Source: Calothrix sp. FI2-JRJ7 (GTDB lineage: Bacteria > Cyanobacteriota > Cyanobacteriia > Cyanobacteriales > Nostocaceae). From it: a DNA stretch of 64,000 nt. Both the position numbers and the translations under genes were made by a program. Every line of letters starts with the position of its first letter. Position 1 is the stretch's first letter. The notes beneath the pieces were generated by a model. The model worked only from the letters and a program-made list of their open reading frames with translations. It was not told where the DNA came from and searched no databases. The DNA is taken from NCBI GenBank assembly GCA_019359675.1, contig JAHHGX010000072.1:124001-188000 (forward strand), read 5' to 3'. Shown one piece after another: positions 17,095 to 27,300 of this stretch.

Positions 17095-18387
17095 TTAGCG
17101 AGGGGTGAAGTTATAGGCTTCTTGCTTTTCGCGTCGTGTAGACTGTGATGGATTATACCCATCGTTTCGGGCACGGCGCCTTAAGTCACCAACATCAGGG
17201 GAAGCATTAACTGCATCTTCGACGCGAATTTGCCCGGTTAGCATTAATTCGCATAGTGCATGGTTCATAACCTGCATTCCATCCGAAGTACTATCCTCCA
17301 TAAGTTGGTGAGCTTGAATGTCCTCACCTTTAAGCAAGAAGTCTTGCATTGTAGGAGTGTTGAGCAATATTTCCATTGCGGCAACTCTTCGAGCATCGGT
17401 TGTGGGAAGCAACTGTTGGGCAACAACGGCAACTAGCGAATCTACAATTTGCACTCGCATCGCAGCTTGTTCGTCAGGGTTATAAATATTTAGTAATCTG
17501 TTAATAACGGCCATTGCGTTTTTAGTGTGCAATGTGCCTAAAACTAAATGCCCTGTTTGCGCTGCTTTTAAGGCTGTATCTACAGTTATACGGTCGCGCA
17601 TTTCCCCAATTAAAATTACATCAGGGTCTTCACGCAACACTGACCGTAGTGCATCATGAAATTCGTAGGTGTGTAATCCAACTTCACGCTGACTTATTAG
17701 ACATTTTTGCGAAGTATGGACATATTCAATCGGGTCTTCAATCGTAACAATATGTTTTTGCGCTGTTTCGTTGAGAAAGCGAATCATTGACGCAATTGTG
17801 GTCGATTTACCCGAACCCGTTGGACCTGTAACTAAAATTAAACCCTGCTTTTTGGAAACAATGTCTTTGAGAACAGCTGGTAAGCGCAAGCTATCAATTG
17901 ATGGTACTTCTAAGGTTATTAACCGCAGCACCATTGCTCCACCTGTCAGGGTTTCAAAACAATTGACTCGACAACGTAAAAAGCCAGGATAGAAGATTCC
18001 TGTATCAAGTTCTTTGGTTTCAGTAAACCGTTGTCGTTGCGATGGGGTAAGAACTTCGGTTAAATAAGTTTCAAAAGTTTGTGGTGAAACTATTTCACCT
18101 TTGCTGTAAACCACCATGTGACCCCGAATCCGAAATCTTGGTACTTCTCCAACACGAACATGTATATCTGAAGCTTGTTGGGCATAAGCATCGCGCACCA
18201 TTTGTTGAACGGTAACGCTTTTAATTTGCGGTTGACCGACTACTTGCAGTACAGGTGGTGGTGGAGGTGAGCAACGCATTACCGAGGATACTCGTGAGTT
18301 ATCCATTGGGTTTTGACCCGTCATGGCAGTCGCGGGTAGATGCTCTAGTTTGGGATTTTGTAACGGGGACGTTGTAGATTCGTCCAT
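17095..18387 (-). CDS. pilT: Type IV pilus retraction ATPase PilT
   Basis: 430 residues. A variable Pro-rich N-terminal stretch (SPPPPPVLQVV) precedes the PilT core: ASDIHVRVG, LDTGIFYPGFLRCRVNCF, Walker A GPTGSGKST (188-196), the Asp box around TIEDPIEYVH, Walker B DVILIGEMRD, and the His box GHLVLGTLHT. PilT hexamers power pilin depolymerisation, needed for twitching motility and DNA uptake. Cyanobacteria often carry a pilB-pilT1-pilC operon and a separate second pilT; this gene stands alone, so it may be the second type, but that is inference. The C-terminal ~25 residues are basic and divergent. Confidence 0.93.
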   Translation of the reverse strand: MDESTTSPLQNPKLEHLPATAMTGQNPMDNSRVSSVMRCSPPPPPVLQVVGQPQIKSVTVQQMVRDAYAQQASDIHVRVGEVPRFRIRGHMVVYSKGEIVSPQTFETYLTEVLTPSQRQRFTETKELDTGIFYPGFLRCRVNCFETLTGGAMVLRLITLEVPSIDSLRLPAVLKDIVSKKQGLILVTGPTGSGKSTTIASMIRFLNETAQKHIVTIEDPIEYVHTSQKCLISQREVGLHTYEFHDALRSVLREDPDVILIGEMRDRITVDTALKAAQTGHLVLGTLHTKNAMAVINRLLNIYNPDEQAAMRVQIVDSLVAVVAQQLLPTTDARRVAAMEILLNTPTMQDFLLKGEDIQAHQLMEDSTSDGMQVMNHALCELMLTGQIRVEDAVNASPDVGDLRRRARNDGYNPSQSTRREKQEAYNFTPR

Positions 18388-18706
18388 GACTGCGTCCTTT
18401 CGCCGATTGCAGGTTGTAACTATTTTTTCAATCTAAAAAGTTATATTTTTATTCAGTACCATTACTGATACATGAATATTTACTGTCTTTGGATTGACCG
18501 TAAACTTACTTAGATTGTTATTTTTAATGTACATCTATCTTAGATAATATCTACGGCTCTGAACTCATCTTTACAGTCATTTCATTAAATAGCATGGTTA
18601 GTGTGAACTAGCTATGTTGATAGGTTAATCTTGAGTGGATACTATGCTGCTAACTAATAGCAGAGCAAGTCAATGTGATTTTTTTTACATTACAAAAGCT
18701 ATATTT
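18388..18706. other. Divergent promoter region between pilT and the DUF58 gene
   Basis: About 320 bp, AT-rich, no ORF or RNA gene that I can support. It should hold promoters in both directions. Confidence 0.5.
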
Positions 18707-19867
18707 ATGAAGCGTATTATTAATTATTTTGAAACTCGTGCTTGTGCCCCTGCTTATAGTGGTTGGGTATTGAGTGGAATTACGATTTGCTTTTTCGGTG
18801 CCGCGATTAATACGATGGCTGGTTGGTTGTATGTTATTAGCGGTGTAAGTTGTGCGCTGTTGTTTATTGCTGCTGTCTTACCTGGTAATTCAATGAAGCG
18901 GCTATCTATCAGGCGCCGTCCAATAGAACCTGTAACGGCGGGTGATGATTTGGTAGTGGAGTTTGAAATAACGAACCAATCAAAACAAGATGTAAGTTTG
19001 TTGAGTGTAAAAGATATATTACCCTATACACTCAATACTCTATCAGTTTCGAGCAACCAACATGCAATCAATATAATCGGCGCCAAAAGTAGTTACTCGT
19101 TTTCTTACAGCATAAATGTCGAACGTCGAGGTTTATATCGTTGGTATACAGTTGAGTTTAGAAGTGGGGCGCCATTTGGGTTATTTTGGAGCAGACGCGA
19201 ACATAATTGTCCTGCCTACTCTGTTGTTTACCCGCAGGTTTTACCGCTAACAACTTGCCCCTTAATTGATGAGATTGGTTTGGATTCTAGTTGTAGAGGC
19301 AACCCGCAAGGAAACCCTTATGCAGCAGCAACAGAAGGACTCATGCGTTCTTTACGTCCTTACCACGTTGGCGACCCAATTCGATTAGTACATTGGCGTA
19401 CTAGTGCCCGTTATGGGGAACTAAGAGTACGCGAGTTTGAGACAATTACTGGTGGGCAAGATATTATTATTGCCCTAGATAGTGGAGGAAAGTGGGATGA
19501 AGAGAACTTTGAACAAGCTGTTATTGCCGCTGCATCGCTGTACTTTTATGCTATGCATCAACAAATGAACGTCCAACTGTGGACAAAAGACACAGGTTTA
19601 GTTAAAGGAGAACGTTCAGTACTTGAAACTTTAGCGGCAACTACGCCGTTACAGGATGGAGCAATAACGGAGCTACCTAAATTACCGATAATTTGGCTGT
19701 CGCAAAACCCTGTTACACTATCTTCAATAAATAATGGTAGTCGTTGGCTATTATGGCAAGCAAAATCACCTGAGACACAAGAGATAATAAATCGAGAGGC
19801 GCCAGGTATTATTTTGAGTCACGATCAACAGCTACAAGTTCAATTACAAAAGGGACTAGGGTATTGA
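18707..19867 (+). CDS. DUF58 domain-containing membrane protein
   Basis: About 386 residues from the ATG at 18707 (MKRIINYFETR); an in-frame ATG 24 codons upstream gives an unlikely N-terminus. Two membrane helices (about 18-63) are followed by a beta-rich domain with FEITNQSK and VERRGLYRW, then the DUF58 signature LRPYHVGDPIRLVHWRTSAR, GELRVREFE and a vWA-like IIIALDSGGKW. DUF58 proteins usually sit next to MoxR AAA-ATPases and transglutaminase-like proteins and are linked to envelope assembly; no MoxR gene is adjacent here. Several GGCGCC sites fall in the gene, consistent with a long-resident gene. Confidence 0.85.
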   Translation: MKRIINYFETRACAPAYSGWVLSGITICFFGAAINTMAGWLYVISGVSCALLFIAAVLPGNSMKRLSIRRRPIEPVTAGDDLVVEFEITNQSKQDVSLLSVKDILPYTLNTLSVSSNQHAINIIGAKSSYSFSYSINVERRGLYRWYTVEFRSGAPFGLFWSRREHNCPAYSVVYPQVLPLTTCPLIDEIGLDSSCRGNPQGNPYAAATEGLMRSLRPYHVGDPIRLVHWRTSARYGELRVREFETITGGQDIIIALDSGGKWDEENFEQAVIAAASLYFYAMHQQMNVQLWTKDTGLVKGERSVLETLAATTPLQDGAITELPKLPIIWLSQNPVTLSSINNGSRWLLWQAKSPETQEIINREAPGIILSHDQQLQVQLQKGLGY

Positions 19868-19978
19868 TTGACTGGTAAAATAGTCTAAATAAAGGGGAGT
19901 ATCACCCAAGTTTTCAGTTGTAGGGTGCGGTACAATGCTGCATATGTATTCAAACTCAACTCTTCTAACACAAGTCCT

Positions 19979-20353
19979 ATGATTGCATCAGACGCATCAG
20001 AAGTTAATTCAAAGTCCAGCGATAAGAATCTTGAAGCAATGCGCCATTTTTCGGAGCAGTATGCAAAGCGCACTGGTACTTACTTCTGTTCCGAACCTTC
20101 GGTTACTGCTGTTGTAATTGAAGGACTCGCTAAACATAAAGATGAACTAGGGGCACCTTTATGCCCTTGTCGGCACTACGAAGACAAAGAAGCTGAAGTG
20201 GCTGCTACTTTTTGGAACTGCCCCTGTGTGCCAATGCGTGAACGTAAAGAATGTCACTGCATGTTATTTCTTACCCCAGACAACGAATTTGCAGGTGATA
20301 AACAAGACATCTCGCTCGAAACCATTAAAGAAGTGCGAGATAGCATGGCATGA
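19979..20353 (+). CDS. ftrC: Ferredoxin:thioredoxin reductase, catalytic (beta) chain
   Basis: About 124 residues from the ATG at 19979; an upstream GTG at 19925 adds 18 unlikely residues. All seven conserved Cys are present: FC (37), CPC (62-64), CPC (81-83) and CHC (92-94), which bind the 4Fe-4S cluster and form the redox-active disulfide. With the variable chain it transfers electrons from photosynthetically reduced ferredoxin to thioredoxin, turning on light-regulated enzymes. This gene is the strongest single marker of an oxygenic phototroph here. Its TGA overlaps the next ATG (ATGA), implying translational coupling with the DUF309 gene. Confidence 0.95.
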   Translation: MIASDASEVNSKSSDKNLEAMRHFSEQYAKRTGTYFCSEPSVTAVVIEGLAKHKDELGAPLCPCRHYEDKEAEVAATFWNCPCVPMRERKECHCMLFLTPDNEFAGDKQDISLETIKEVRDSMA

Positions 20354-20736
20354 AGGAAGAAATGCCTTCGCAATATTGGCAAGGTGTAGAACAGTTCAAT
20401 ACTGGGCAGTTCTACGCCTGCCACGATACCTTAGAAGCTTTATGGATAGAAGCCCTAGAGCCGGAAAAAACTTTTTACCAAGGTATACTGCAAGTAGCTG
20501 TAGCTTTGTATCACTTGGGTAACGGTAATTTACGCGGTGCCACCATTTTACTTGGAGAAGGCACTAACCGCTTGCGACGTTACCCATCTGTTTTTGGTGG
20601 TGTTGATGTAGATGAATTCTTGGATCAAAGTGTAGCTTTATTAAAAATACTCCAACACACCCAACCAGAAATGATTACAAATCTCATACCCGGTGAAGAT
20701 GAAAGATTTCCTATTCCAAAAATATTGCTCGTGTAG
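20350..20736 (+). CDS. DUF309 family protein
   Basis: 128 residues. The family signature is visible at FNTGQFYACHDTLEALWIEA and FYQGILQVAVALYHLGNGN, followed by GATILLGEGTNRLRRYP. DUF309 is a small all-helical domain of unknown function, with a conserved His near the N-terminus. Translationally coupled to ftrC by a 4-bp overlap, an arrangement that suggests a redox or photosynthesis link but does not prove it. The stop codon (GTG TAG) is supplied by a TGTAGAGACG hairpin repeat that begins inside the last codons. Confidence 0.88.
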   Translation: MKEEMPSQYWQGVEQFNTGQFYACHDTLEALWIEALEPEKTFYQGILQVAVALYHLGNGNLRGATILLGEGTNRLRRYPSVFGGVDVDEFLDQSVALLKILQHTQPEMITNLIPGEDERFPIPKILLV

Positions 20737-20785
20737 AGACGTGATTAATGCCTGCGCGAAAACCTTCGGTTTACACGTCTCTATA
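20732..20785. repeat. TGTAGAGACG-type hairpin repeat, copy 2
   Basis: Arms TGTAGAGACGTG and CACGTCTCTATA, about 54 bp end to end. It provides the stop codon of the DUF309 gene and may act as its 3' hairpin. Confidence 0.85.
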
Positions 20786-20861
20786 AACATGTGTAAATAT
20801 TAATAATTTTTGCGTTAAGTTAAAAGTATACAGTAACGCTCTAATAAAGGTATCAAAACAT

Positions 20862-21044
20862 ATGGACTTACAAACACTCAAAGCACGCATTGCCCAAGTT
20901 GAAACCAAACGAGAATACCTGCTGCAACTTCTGGAACAGCCAAATTTAGGTACTTTGAGAATAGATGTCAATCAAGCCTTGGAAGAAATGGATGATTTAA
21001 TTGATGAATATAGACGCACCTTTCCACAAACAGGAAGTTTATAG
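20862..21044 (+). CDS. Small conserved coiled-coil protein
   Basis: 60 residues, entirely helical by eye: a heptad-like segment TLKARIAQVETKREYLLQLL, a short break (PNLGTL) and a second helix ALEEMDDLIDEYRRTF, so a helical hairpin is likely. It ends before a perfect 16-bp inverted repeat. I do not recognise the family with certainty; a scaffold or subunit role is a guess. Confidence 0.6.
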   Translation: MDLQTLKARIAQVETKREYLLQLLEQPNLGTLRIDVNQALEEMDDLIDEYRRTFPQTGSL

Positions 21045-21114
21045 TTTTTTGCGCTTTCCTAGGTGAGGTTATAGAAGATTCTGGTTTGAAATAGGCGCCC
21101 TGATATATTAAAAG

Positions 21115-21154
21115 AGCATTGGTACTTATCACATACTAGATAAGTACCAATGCT
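21115..21154. terminator. Perfect 16-bp inverted repeat between convergent genes
   Basis: AGCATTGGTACTTATC / GATAAGTACCAATGCT around an 8-base loop, between a plus-strand and a minus-strand gene. Its symmetry and position fit a bidirectional terminator, though flanking T-runs are weak. Confidence 0.75.
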
Positions 21155-21236
21155 TTAGCCAGCAGTACTTGTAGATAAAATACTCTTGACAATTCAAATA
21201 TATAGCTCTTCAACTTATTCATAGGCATTGCAATTA

Positions 21237-21650
21237 TCAAGCTGCGGATTCGTTATTTCCGTTTCCCAATTGACGCACTAGGGCAATTAACTCAGTAGTG
21301 GGTACGTCCTTTTTACAAAAAACATCCCAACGACCCATATCGTTATTAGCACCTACATTTTTAGCATCTTCTACTGAGGAGTAGGCGATGATTTGGGTAT
21401 CAGGGGCAATTTCCTTGATTTTATCCGATGCTGTCCAACCATCCATAACTGGCATTTGTAAGTCTAGGACGATTACATCTGGTTGGTGGCGTTTTACCAT
21501 ATCAACAGCTTCTTGACCATTGGTTGCTAAACCAACTACTTTTATGTTTTTTTGGCAGGAAAGTACCATTTGCAAGGTCATACGAGTTAGTTCGTGGTCG
21601 TCAACTACTAACACCCGCAGGGTAGAAGGCTCACAGGACAACATTAACAT
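21237..21650 (-). CDS. Single-domain response regulator (CheY-like)
   Basis: 137 residues, one receiver domain and no output domain. Acidic pocket VVDDHE, phospho-acceptor Asp in VIVLDLQMPVMDG, Thr/Ser switch in AYSSVED and Lys in CKKDVP are all present. The REC core resembles NarL-type receivers, so it may be a stand-alone phospho-relay protein or compete with full-length regulators. No kinase is adjacent; partner unknown. Confidence 0.88.
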   Translation of the reverse strand: MLMLSCEPSTLRVLVVDDHELTRMTLQMVLSCQKNIKVVGLATNGQEAVDMVKRHQPDVIVLDLQMPVMDGWTASDKIKEIAPDTQIIAYSSVEDAKNVGANNDMGRWDVFCKKDVPTTELIALVRQLGNGNNESAA

Positions 21651-22011
21651 CCAGTTTAATGAACGAATAATATAATATAACCCTTACAGTTTAAAGGAAC
21701 ATTCATTCAAATCAACTCTATCTAATGGGTGAATAAGTCGTTCACATGGACTATATCCATCGATATTTGGGTTAAATATTTTTGAATGATTTCAAAACAT
21801 TTCAAAATGATTGAAAATAATTATCAAAGTTTAAGCCTTTTTTATAATTCATTTGACTATATAAAATTTACATCAAGAACAAATAAGAAACCGGTTTCTG
21901 AGGCAAATCGTTATTTATATTACAAGTTATCGACCAAGAAACCCGGTTTCTCTTCTAAAATCGCTGTTTAGATTACAAATTCTCGACCAAGAAACCGGGT
22001 TTCTAGGGTTT
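21651..22011. other. Repeat-bearing gap between the receiver gene and ppk
   Basis: 361 bp without a convincing gene. Its 3' third holds three AGAAACC-(G)-GGTTTCT palindromes at 21886-21899, 21937-21951 and 21990-22004. The last two belong to a ~53-bp unit that also repeats the sequence (A/T)(T)CGACCAAG before the palindrome. Confidence 0.75.
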
Positions 22012-24228
22012 CTAATTTCGCACAGCACTTATTGATTCAATAGTTGAGCCAACCGCAGTTGACCCCAATGCCATTGCCATTAAAGCTTTCTGTGAATTAG
22101 ATTCAGGACAATTATCGCCTGGGCGCCGCTGAATATAGGTACCATCAGATTGTAATTCCCAAGCTAAACGGTTATCAGCAAGCATTATTCCTAATATTTC
22201 CTGCAAATCTTTAGCAATATCTATATCTAGGATTGGAGTAATTGCTTCGACACGACGGTCTAAATTACGTGGCATCCAATCAGCACTGCCAATAAATATT
22301 TCTTCCTGACCATTGTTATAAAAATAATAAATGCGAGAATGTTCCAAAAAGCTACCAATAATGCTAATAACGCGAATGTTCTCGCTGATATCTTTCAATT
22401 GCGGACGCAAACAGCAAACACCACGAATTATTAAATCTATCTGCACTCCAGCGCGCGATGCTTCATATAAACAAGCAATTATTTCTGGGTCTACTAACGA
22501 ATTCATTTTTGCAACGATGCGTCCCGATAATCCATTATGAGCATTTTCGATTTCGCGACGAATAAGAGTTAAAAAACGGTCGCGCATATTGACGGGAGCA
22601 ACAAGTAACTGTCTGTAAGATTTTTGTCGCGAGTAACCAGTTAGATAATTATATAAGTCGGTTAGGTCGGCGCCTAATTCATCACGACAGCTAAATAATC
22701 CTAAATCGGTATATAATCGTGCAGTTTTATGATTATAGTTACCTGTACCAATATGTACATAGCGACGAATACGGTCTTTTTCACGTCGCACAACTAGTAT
22801 AGTTTTACAGTGTGTTTTTAAGCCAACTAAGCCGTAAACAACGTGTACACCTACACTTTCTAGGCGCCGTGCCCAATATATATTATTCTCTTCATCAAAG
22901 CGGGCTTTAAGTTCAACGAGTACTGATACTTGCTTACCATTTTCTGCGGCAGCGATTAAAGCATTTACGATGGGAGAATCACCAGAAGTGCGGTAAAGCG
23001 TCATTTTAATCGCGAGTACATCTGGGTCTTGCGCTGCACTAGAAATAAATTTAACAACCGATGCTGAGAAAGATTGATAAGGATGATGAACTAAAATATC
23101 GCGTTCGCGAATTACAGCAAAAATATCTTTACCATCTTCAACGTCGTGTACTTGGGGGTTATTGGGATTTGGTTCGCGAATACGCTGTAATCTTGAAGGT
23201 ACTACTGCTTGCCAAGGACGGTCTTTATGTTCGGGTAACGGGAGTGACATAAAATACATTAAATCCCGTAAACCTAATAAGCCTTCAACTTCGTAACAAT
23301 CAATTTCATCCAATTCTAAATCTTCTAAAAGTCGAGAACGCACAGACTCTGGAGTTTGAGACTGAATTTCTAAGCGTACAGGGTTTCCACCAACACGACG
23401 TTTTCGCAATTCTTGCTCGATAGCAACTAACAGGTCATCAGCTTCATCTTCTTCAACTTCTAAATCAGCATCACGAGTAATGCGGAAAGTATGATATTCC
23501 TGAATAGTCATACCTGGAAACAAAGATTCCAAGTTATGAGCAATAGCTTGTTCCAAGGGAATACCCGTCCAATCTGCTGGTTTGCCATTATGAGTCATTC
23601 CTAATTCAGGAGGCAAAGCTAAAAATCGTGGTAATACCTTGGGAACTTTTACACGTGCGAAAAATTCTTCATCGGTGTCGGGGTTTTTGACGACAACAGC
23701 CAAATTTAAACTGAGATTGGAAATGTAGGGAAATGGGTGCGACGGGTCAACTGCCAACGGTGTAATTACGGGAAATATCTGTTCTTCGTAGTAATTATCA
23801 AGATAAGTGCGCTGCTTATCGTTAAGTTCAATATAATTAACTAAATATATACCGTTTTGTGCTAACTGTGGTCGCAGGACTTTCTCAAAATGTTGATGCT
23901 GCTGAATAACTAAAGGACGCAGCGAAAAACTAATATCATCTAACTGCTGCTGTGGGGTTCGTCCGTCGAGTCCTAACTGGGTAACTTTTGCTTCTACCTG
24001 CTGCATTAGTACAGCAACCCGCACCATAAAGAATTCGTCTAAGTTAGAACAAAATATTGCCATGAACTTGAGACGTTCCAACAGGGGAGTACGTGGGTCA
24101 AGTGCTTCATGCAAGACACGGTTATTAAATTCTAACCAACTAAGCTCGCGACTGTTGTAGTACTGTGGGTCTCTGAGGTTGAGAGGATTAGCGCTTTTTT
24201 TTTGTTTTGCCATGTGTACTTTTAACAC
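22012..24228 (-). CDS. ppk1: Polyphosphate kinase 1
   Basis: 738 residues, full length. N-terminal RELSWLEFNNRVLHEA and FCSNLDEFFMVRVA, the head domain, then the two phospholipase-D-like catalytic domains with ALIAAAENGKQVSVLVELKA, FDEENNIYWARRLE, the phospho-His loop YVHIGTGNYN and IGSADWMPRNLDRRVE. It polymerises the ATP gamma-phosphate into polyphosphate, a phosphorus and energy store prominent in cyanobacteria. An ATG five codons downstream (MAKQKKSANPLNLRD) is an alternative start. The stop codon lies within 10 bp of an AGAAACC palindrome array. Confidence 0.95.
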   Translation of the reverse strand: MLKVHMAKQKKSANPLNLRDPQYYNSRELSWLEFNNRVLHEALDPRTPLLERLKFMAIFCSNLDEFFMVRVAVLMQQVEAKVTQLGLDGRTPQQQLDDISFSLRPLVIQQHQHFEKVLRPQLAQNGIYLVNYIELNDKQRTYLDNYYEEQIFPVITPLAVDPSHPFPYISNLSLNLAVVVKNPDTDEEFFARVKVPKVLPRFLALPPELGMTHNGKPADWTGIPLEQAIAHNLESLFPGMTIQEYHTFRITRDADLEVEEDEADDLLVAIEQELRKRRVGGNPVRLEIQSQTPESVRSRLLEDLELDEIDCYEVEGLLGLRDLMYFMSLPLPEHKDRPWQAVVPSRLQRIREPNPNNPQVHDVEDGKDIFAVIRERDILVHHPYQSFSASVVKFISSAAQDPDVLAIKMTLYRTSGDSPIVNALIAAAENGKQVSVLVELKARFDEENNIYWARRLESVGVHVVYGLVGLKTHCKTILVVRREKDRIRRYVHIGTGNYNHKTARLYTDLGLFSCRDELGADLTDLYNYLTGYSRQKSYRQLLVAPVNMRDRFLTLIRREIENAHNGLSGRIVAKMNSLVDPEIIACLYEASRAGVQIDLIIRGVCCLRPQLKDISENIRVISIIGSFLEHSRIYYFYNNGQEEIFIGSADWMPRNLDRRVEAITPILDIDIAKDLQEILGIMLADNRLAWELQSDGTYIQRRPGDNCPESNSQKALMAMALGSTAVGSTIESISAVRN

Positions 24229-24375
24229 CCACGCTTATAGATGAATCTAGCAATATTCTATAGTAGAAGCGCTATGGCGGGTAATTACCTCGATGGTAGA
24301 AGATAAATCTTGACGTTTTGTGAGATTATTCCAAAATTGGTTTGTAGGATAGGCATCTCCCCTGTCTTATAGTAT

Positions 24376-27300
24376 TTATTTTTTCTTAGCTGCGGCAGAG
24401 ATTGGCAATTGTAAATTTTGATTGTAGACAAATTCATTGCGAATCTCAACTTGACGCTTGGGTAGCAAGTCATTACGGTTTAGTTCATCTTGCAGTGACA
24501 CACGCAGTGTATATTTACCTACAGGTACACTATCTAATCGATATAAACCAAATTTATCAGTAACACCTGATAAGACGCGCGCACCAAGCGAATTAAGCAA
24601 TTCGATTTTTACTTCAGAAACTGGTTGACCCGCTATATCGGTAATACGTCCAGCAACACCATACTCAGCGCGTACAGGGAAGTCAATGCGAGTTACTGCT
24701 GAGTTAGCAACTTGAGCAACTACGCTAGTTTTAGCAAGTGAGAGTTCAACCGGTAATTCATCAGCTTGAATTTCAGCTATATAGTTACCTTCAGCTAAAC
24801 CACCTATGAAAAAGTTACCTTGAGAGTCGGTTTGGCCTGTACTAACAACTTGTCCGCGTTTATCGATAACACTAATATTAGAGCCAGATAAATCAAACTT
24901 TCCTTTACCACCTTCAATAACAACTTTTCCTGCAATGGCGCCACGTTCCTTGCCAATTCCTGTGTAACTTGCGGGTGAAATTCGACCGCGTGCGAATGAT
25001 AAATCAGATACTAGGGTTACACTAAAGCGGTCATCACCGAAGCCTCCAAAATTACCGCTAGTTGCCTTAGATGGGATACCTTGATATTCAATTCGAGCTA
25101 GTAAACCAGGTAATACTTCCATACTTGCACCTGCAACTGGTGCCACTTCACCACCCCGTAGTGCTAAACCAAGATTCCAGCTTAGTTGTCTAAAATTGTT
25201 CGGATAATAGCCAAGACCAACTGTATATCGAGGTGATAAATCATTATTAAACTCGGTACCAAATGATAGCTGATAATTATTGGTGAACTTATAGCTTAAA
25301 TCGGAAAGATATGTATCACCGTAAGTATTAAATGCAAGTCTAGTAGCAAAATTTGGCTGATATGCAGCGTTAAATAAATATCTGCCGTCAATATCAGGTC
25401 TACCGTTTAGAGATAATGTTGACAAGGGTCGTAATGTAAAAGTAGGCAAGATATAACTTGCTGAACCGACATCATCTTGACGATTACGAGCAATAAATCC
25501 GAGATTAAACTTGTTACTGAAGTTATACTTCATTTCAAGACTATGATTATATAACTCAGCCCTATCGCTTCTACCAATGCGATAAGCTCTGGGTAATGAT
25601 TGGGAATTAGCGTTAATTTCTAACTTATCAAAATCAATATCTAAATTAGTCGAATATCCAAGTTTATCGTTTGAACTACCAACGCTTGCAGATAAAATTA
25701 TTGGGTTTGCCAAGCGCCAAACTAAACCAGCTTGAGCTTGCAATGTATCTGGAACTGCTTGCAAAGTACTTTCAAATGTTAAATTACTTGAAAGTCCTTG
25801 TCTTAGTTGATAAAACCCGACTAGCTTACCATTATATGAAGAGTCAAAGTCACTGAAAAAGCTATCCTGTATCAAGTTGCCACTAATACCCACACCAGCG
25901 AGTTGAACATTACCACCTGATGGTAGTAGCAAATCAGAGGAATTAACTCGAACTGTACGAATTTCACTAGGTATACGTAAATTGTTTCGATCAAAAACCA
26001 AAACTTCTATTTCATTATTTTGACCAGCAGCTAAATTTACATCAACAAATTCATAAATACCGTTAAATCCTACTTGCTGTTGCGCGATAACTACACCACC
26101 AACTCGTAACTGTACAAAACTAGCAGGTGGCACTTCACCACGGAATGTTTGTACTGGTCGTGAGCGTCTTGGTAGAAGTTCGTTGGCATTGAAACTTGTG
26201 CCAAAGCTTTCGGCGGGTAAATTACTATAGCCAAATTGTAAACCTGTTAGGTTTAAGCCATTGACTAGAGGGTGTAAACCAATTTGCTGGCGCCCAATTT
26301 GATAACGAAATTGTCCTTCACGTTTGTAAAAATAGTATTCGGAAACGTTAGGGCTGTTTTCAAAATTATTCTCTAAACGTAAACCGACTGAACCACCTAA
26401 AAATCTACCACCTAAAAGTGTTGAGCTACGTAAACTAGAGCTTCCACCACCACTAGTCCAATTAAATTCTTGGCGCAGATTTGATAATCCATTTTGAGGG
26501 GCAAAAATACTCGGCTTTAAATCGGGTATTCTTGGTCGATACTCACCATTACTACGCCAGGGTAAATCTGCAAGTAAGGTTAAATCTGCTATATTCAACT
26601 CAACACTAATGCTTAATTTATTTTTAATCTCAGTATTACTAATATAAGATACACCGTTAATTTGTCTTAAAGAATTTGGGTCAAGCTTAACTGTACCTAA
26701 AGGAGTTTTTACTTGGTATCCACCTTGTGCTTTTTCGACGGTAAAACCTGTCAACTTAGCAAAATCTTCAAGAGGTATAAGTAAAGTTTTATTTTCTAGT
26801 CTGACATCAATTGTTCCAATTTCTCGACCGTTGATACTTACTTCAACCAAGAAAGGCTCATCCGGATTTCGAGCTAGTTGTATACTATTGTCAGTATTTG
26901 AATTATCAGTATTTTGAATATTGGTATTGATATTATTTCCTGCGGCTGCTACTTTTTTTTCATTCGCAGGCTTAGAATCATTTGTATCCGTTTGTAAATT
27001 TGCTGGTTCTGGTTTTGCACTAGCTATCTTTTGCGAATTATCAGAAATAGCAACATCTACATTACTATTAACCGTATTACTCAAAGAAGCAGAAATTGAA
27101 GCACTGATTAATTCTTGAACCAATGCGAGAAGTTTTGATGCGTCAAAAGACTTACTACTCGCAACTTTTAAATCTGTCTCAGTTTTGGGTGTGCTCTGGT
27201 TAGCTTGATTATTTACTGCTGTATCAGCTTTAGTAGCTTGATTGTTTGGATTAGTACTATCTTGTACTGTAGCACTTTCTGTTTTGCTAGATACTTCAGC

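Noticed and set aside
21886..22004. CRISPR-like array of AGAAACC palindromes
   Set aside because: Only three short palindromic copies with irregular spacing and similar spacers; no cas genes in the window.
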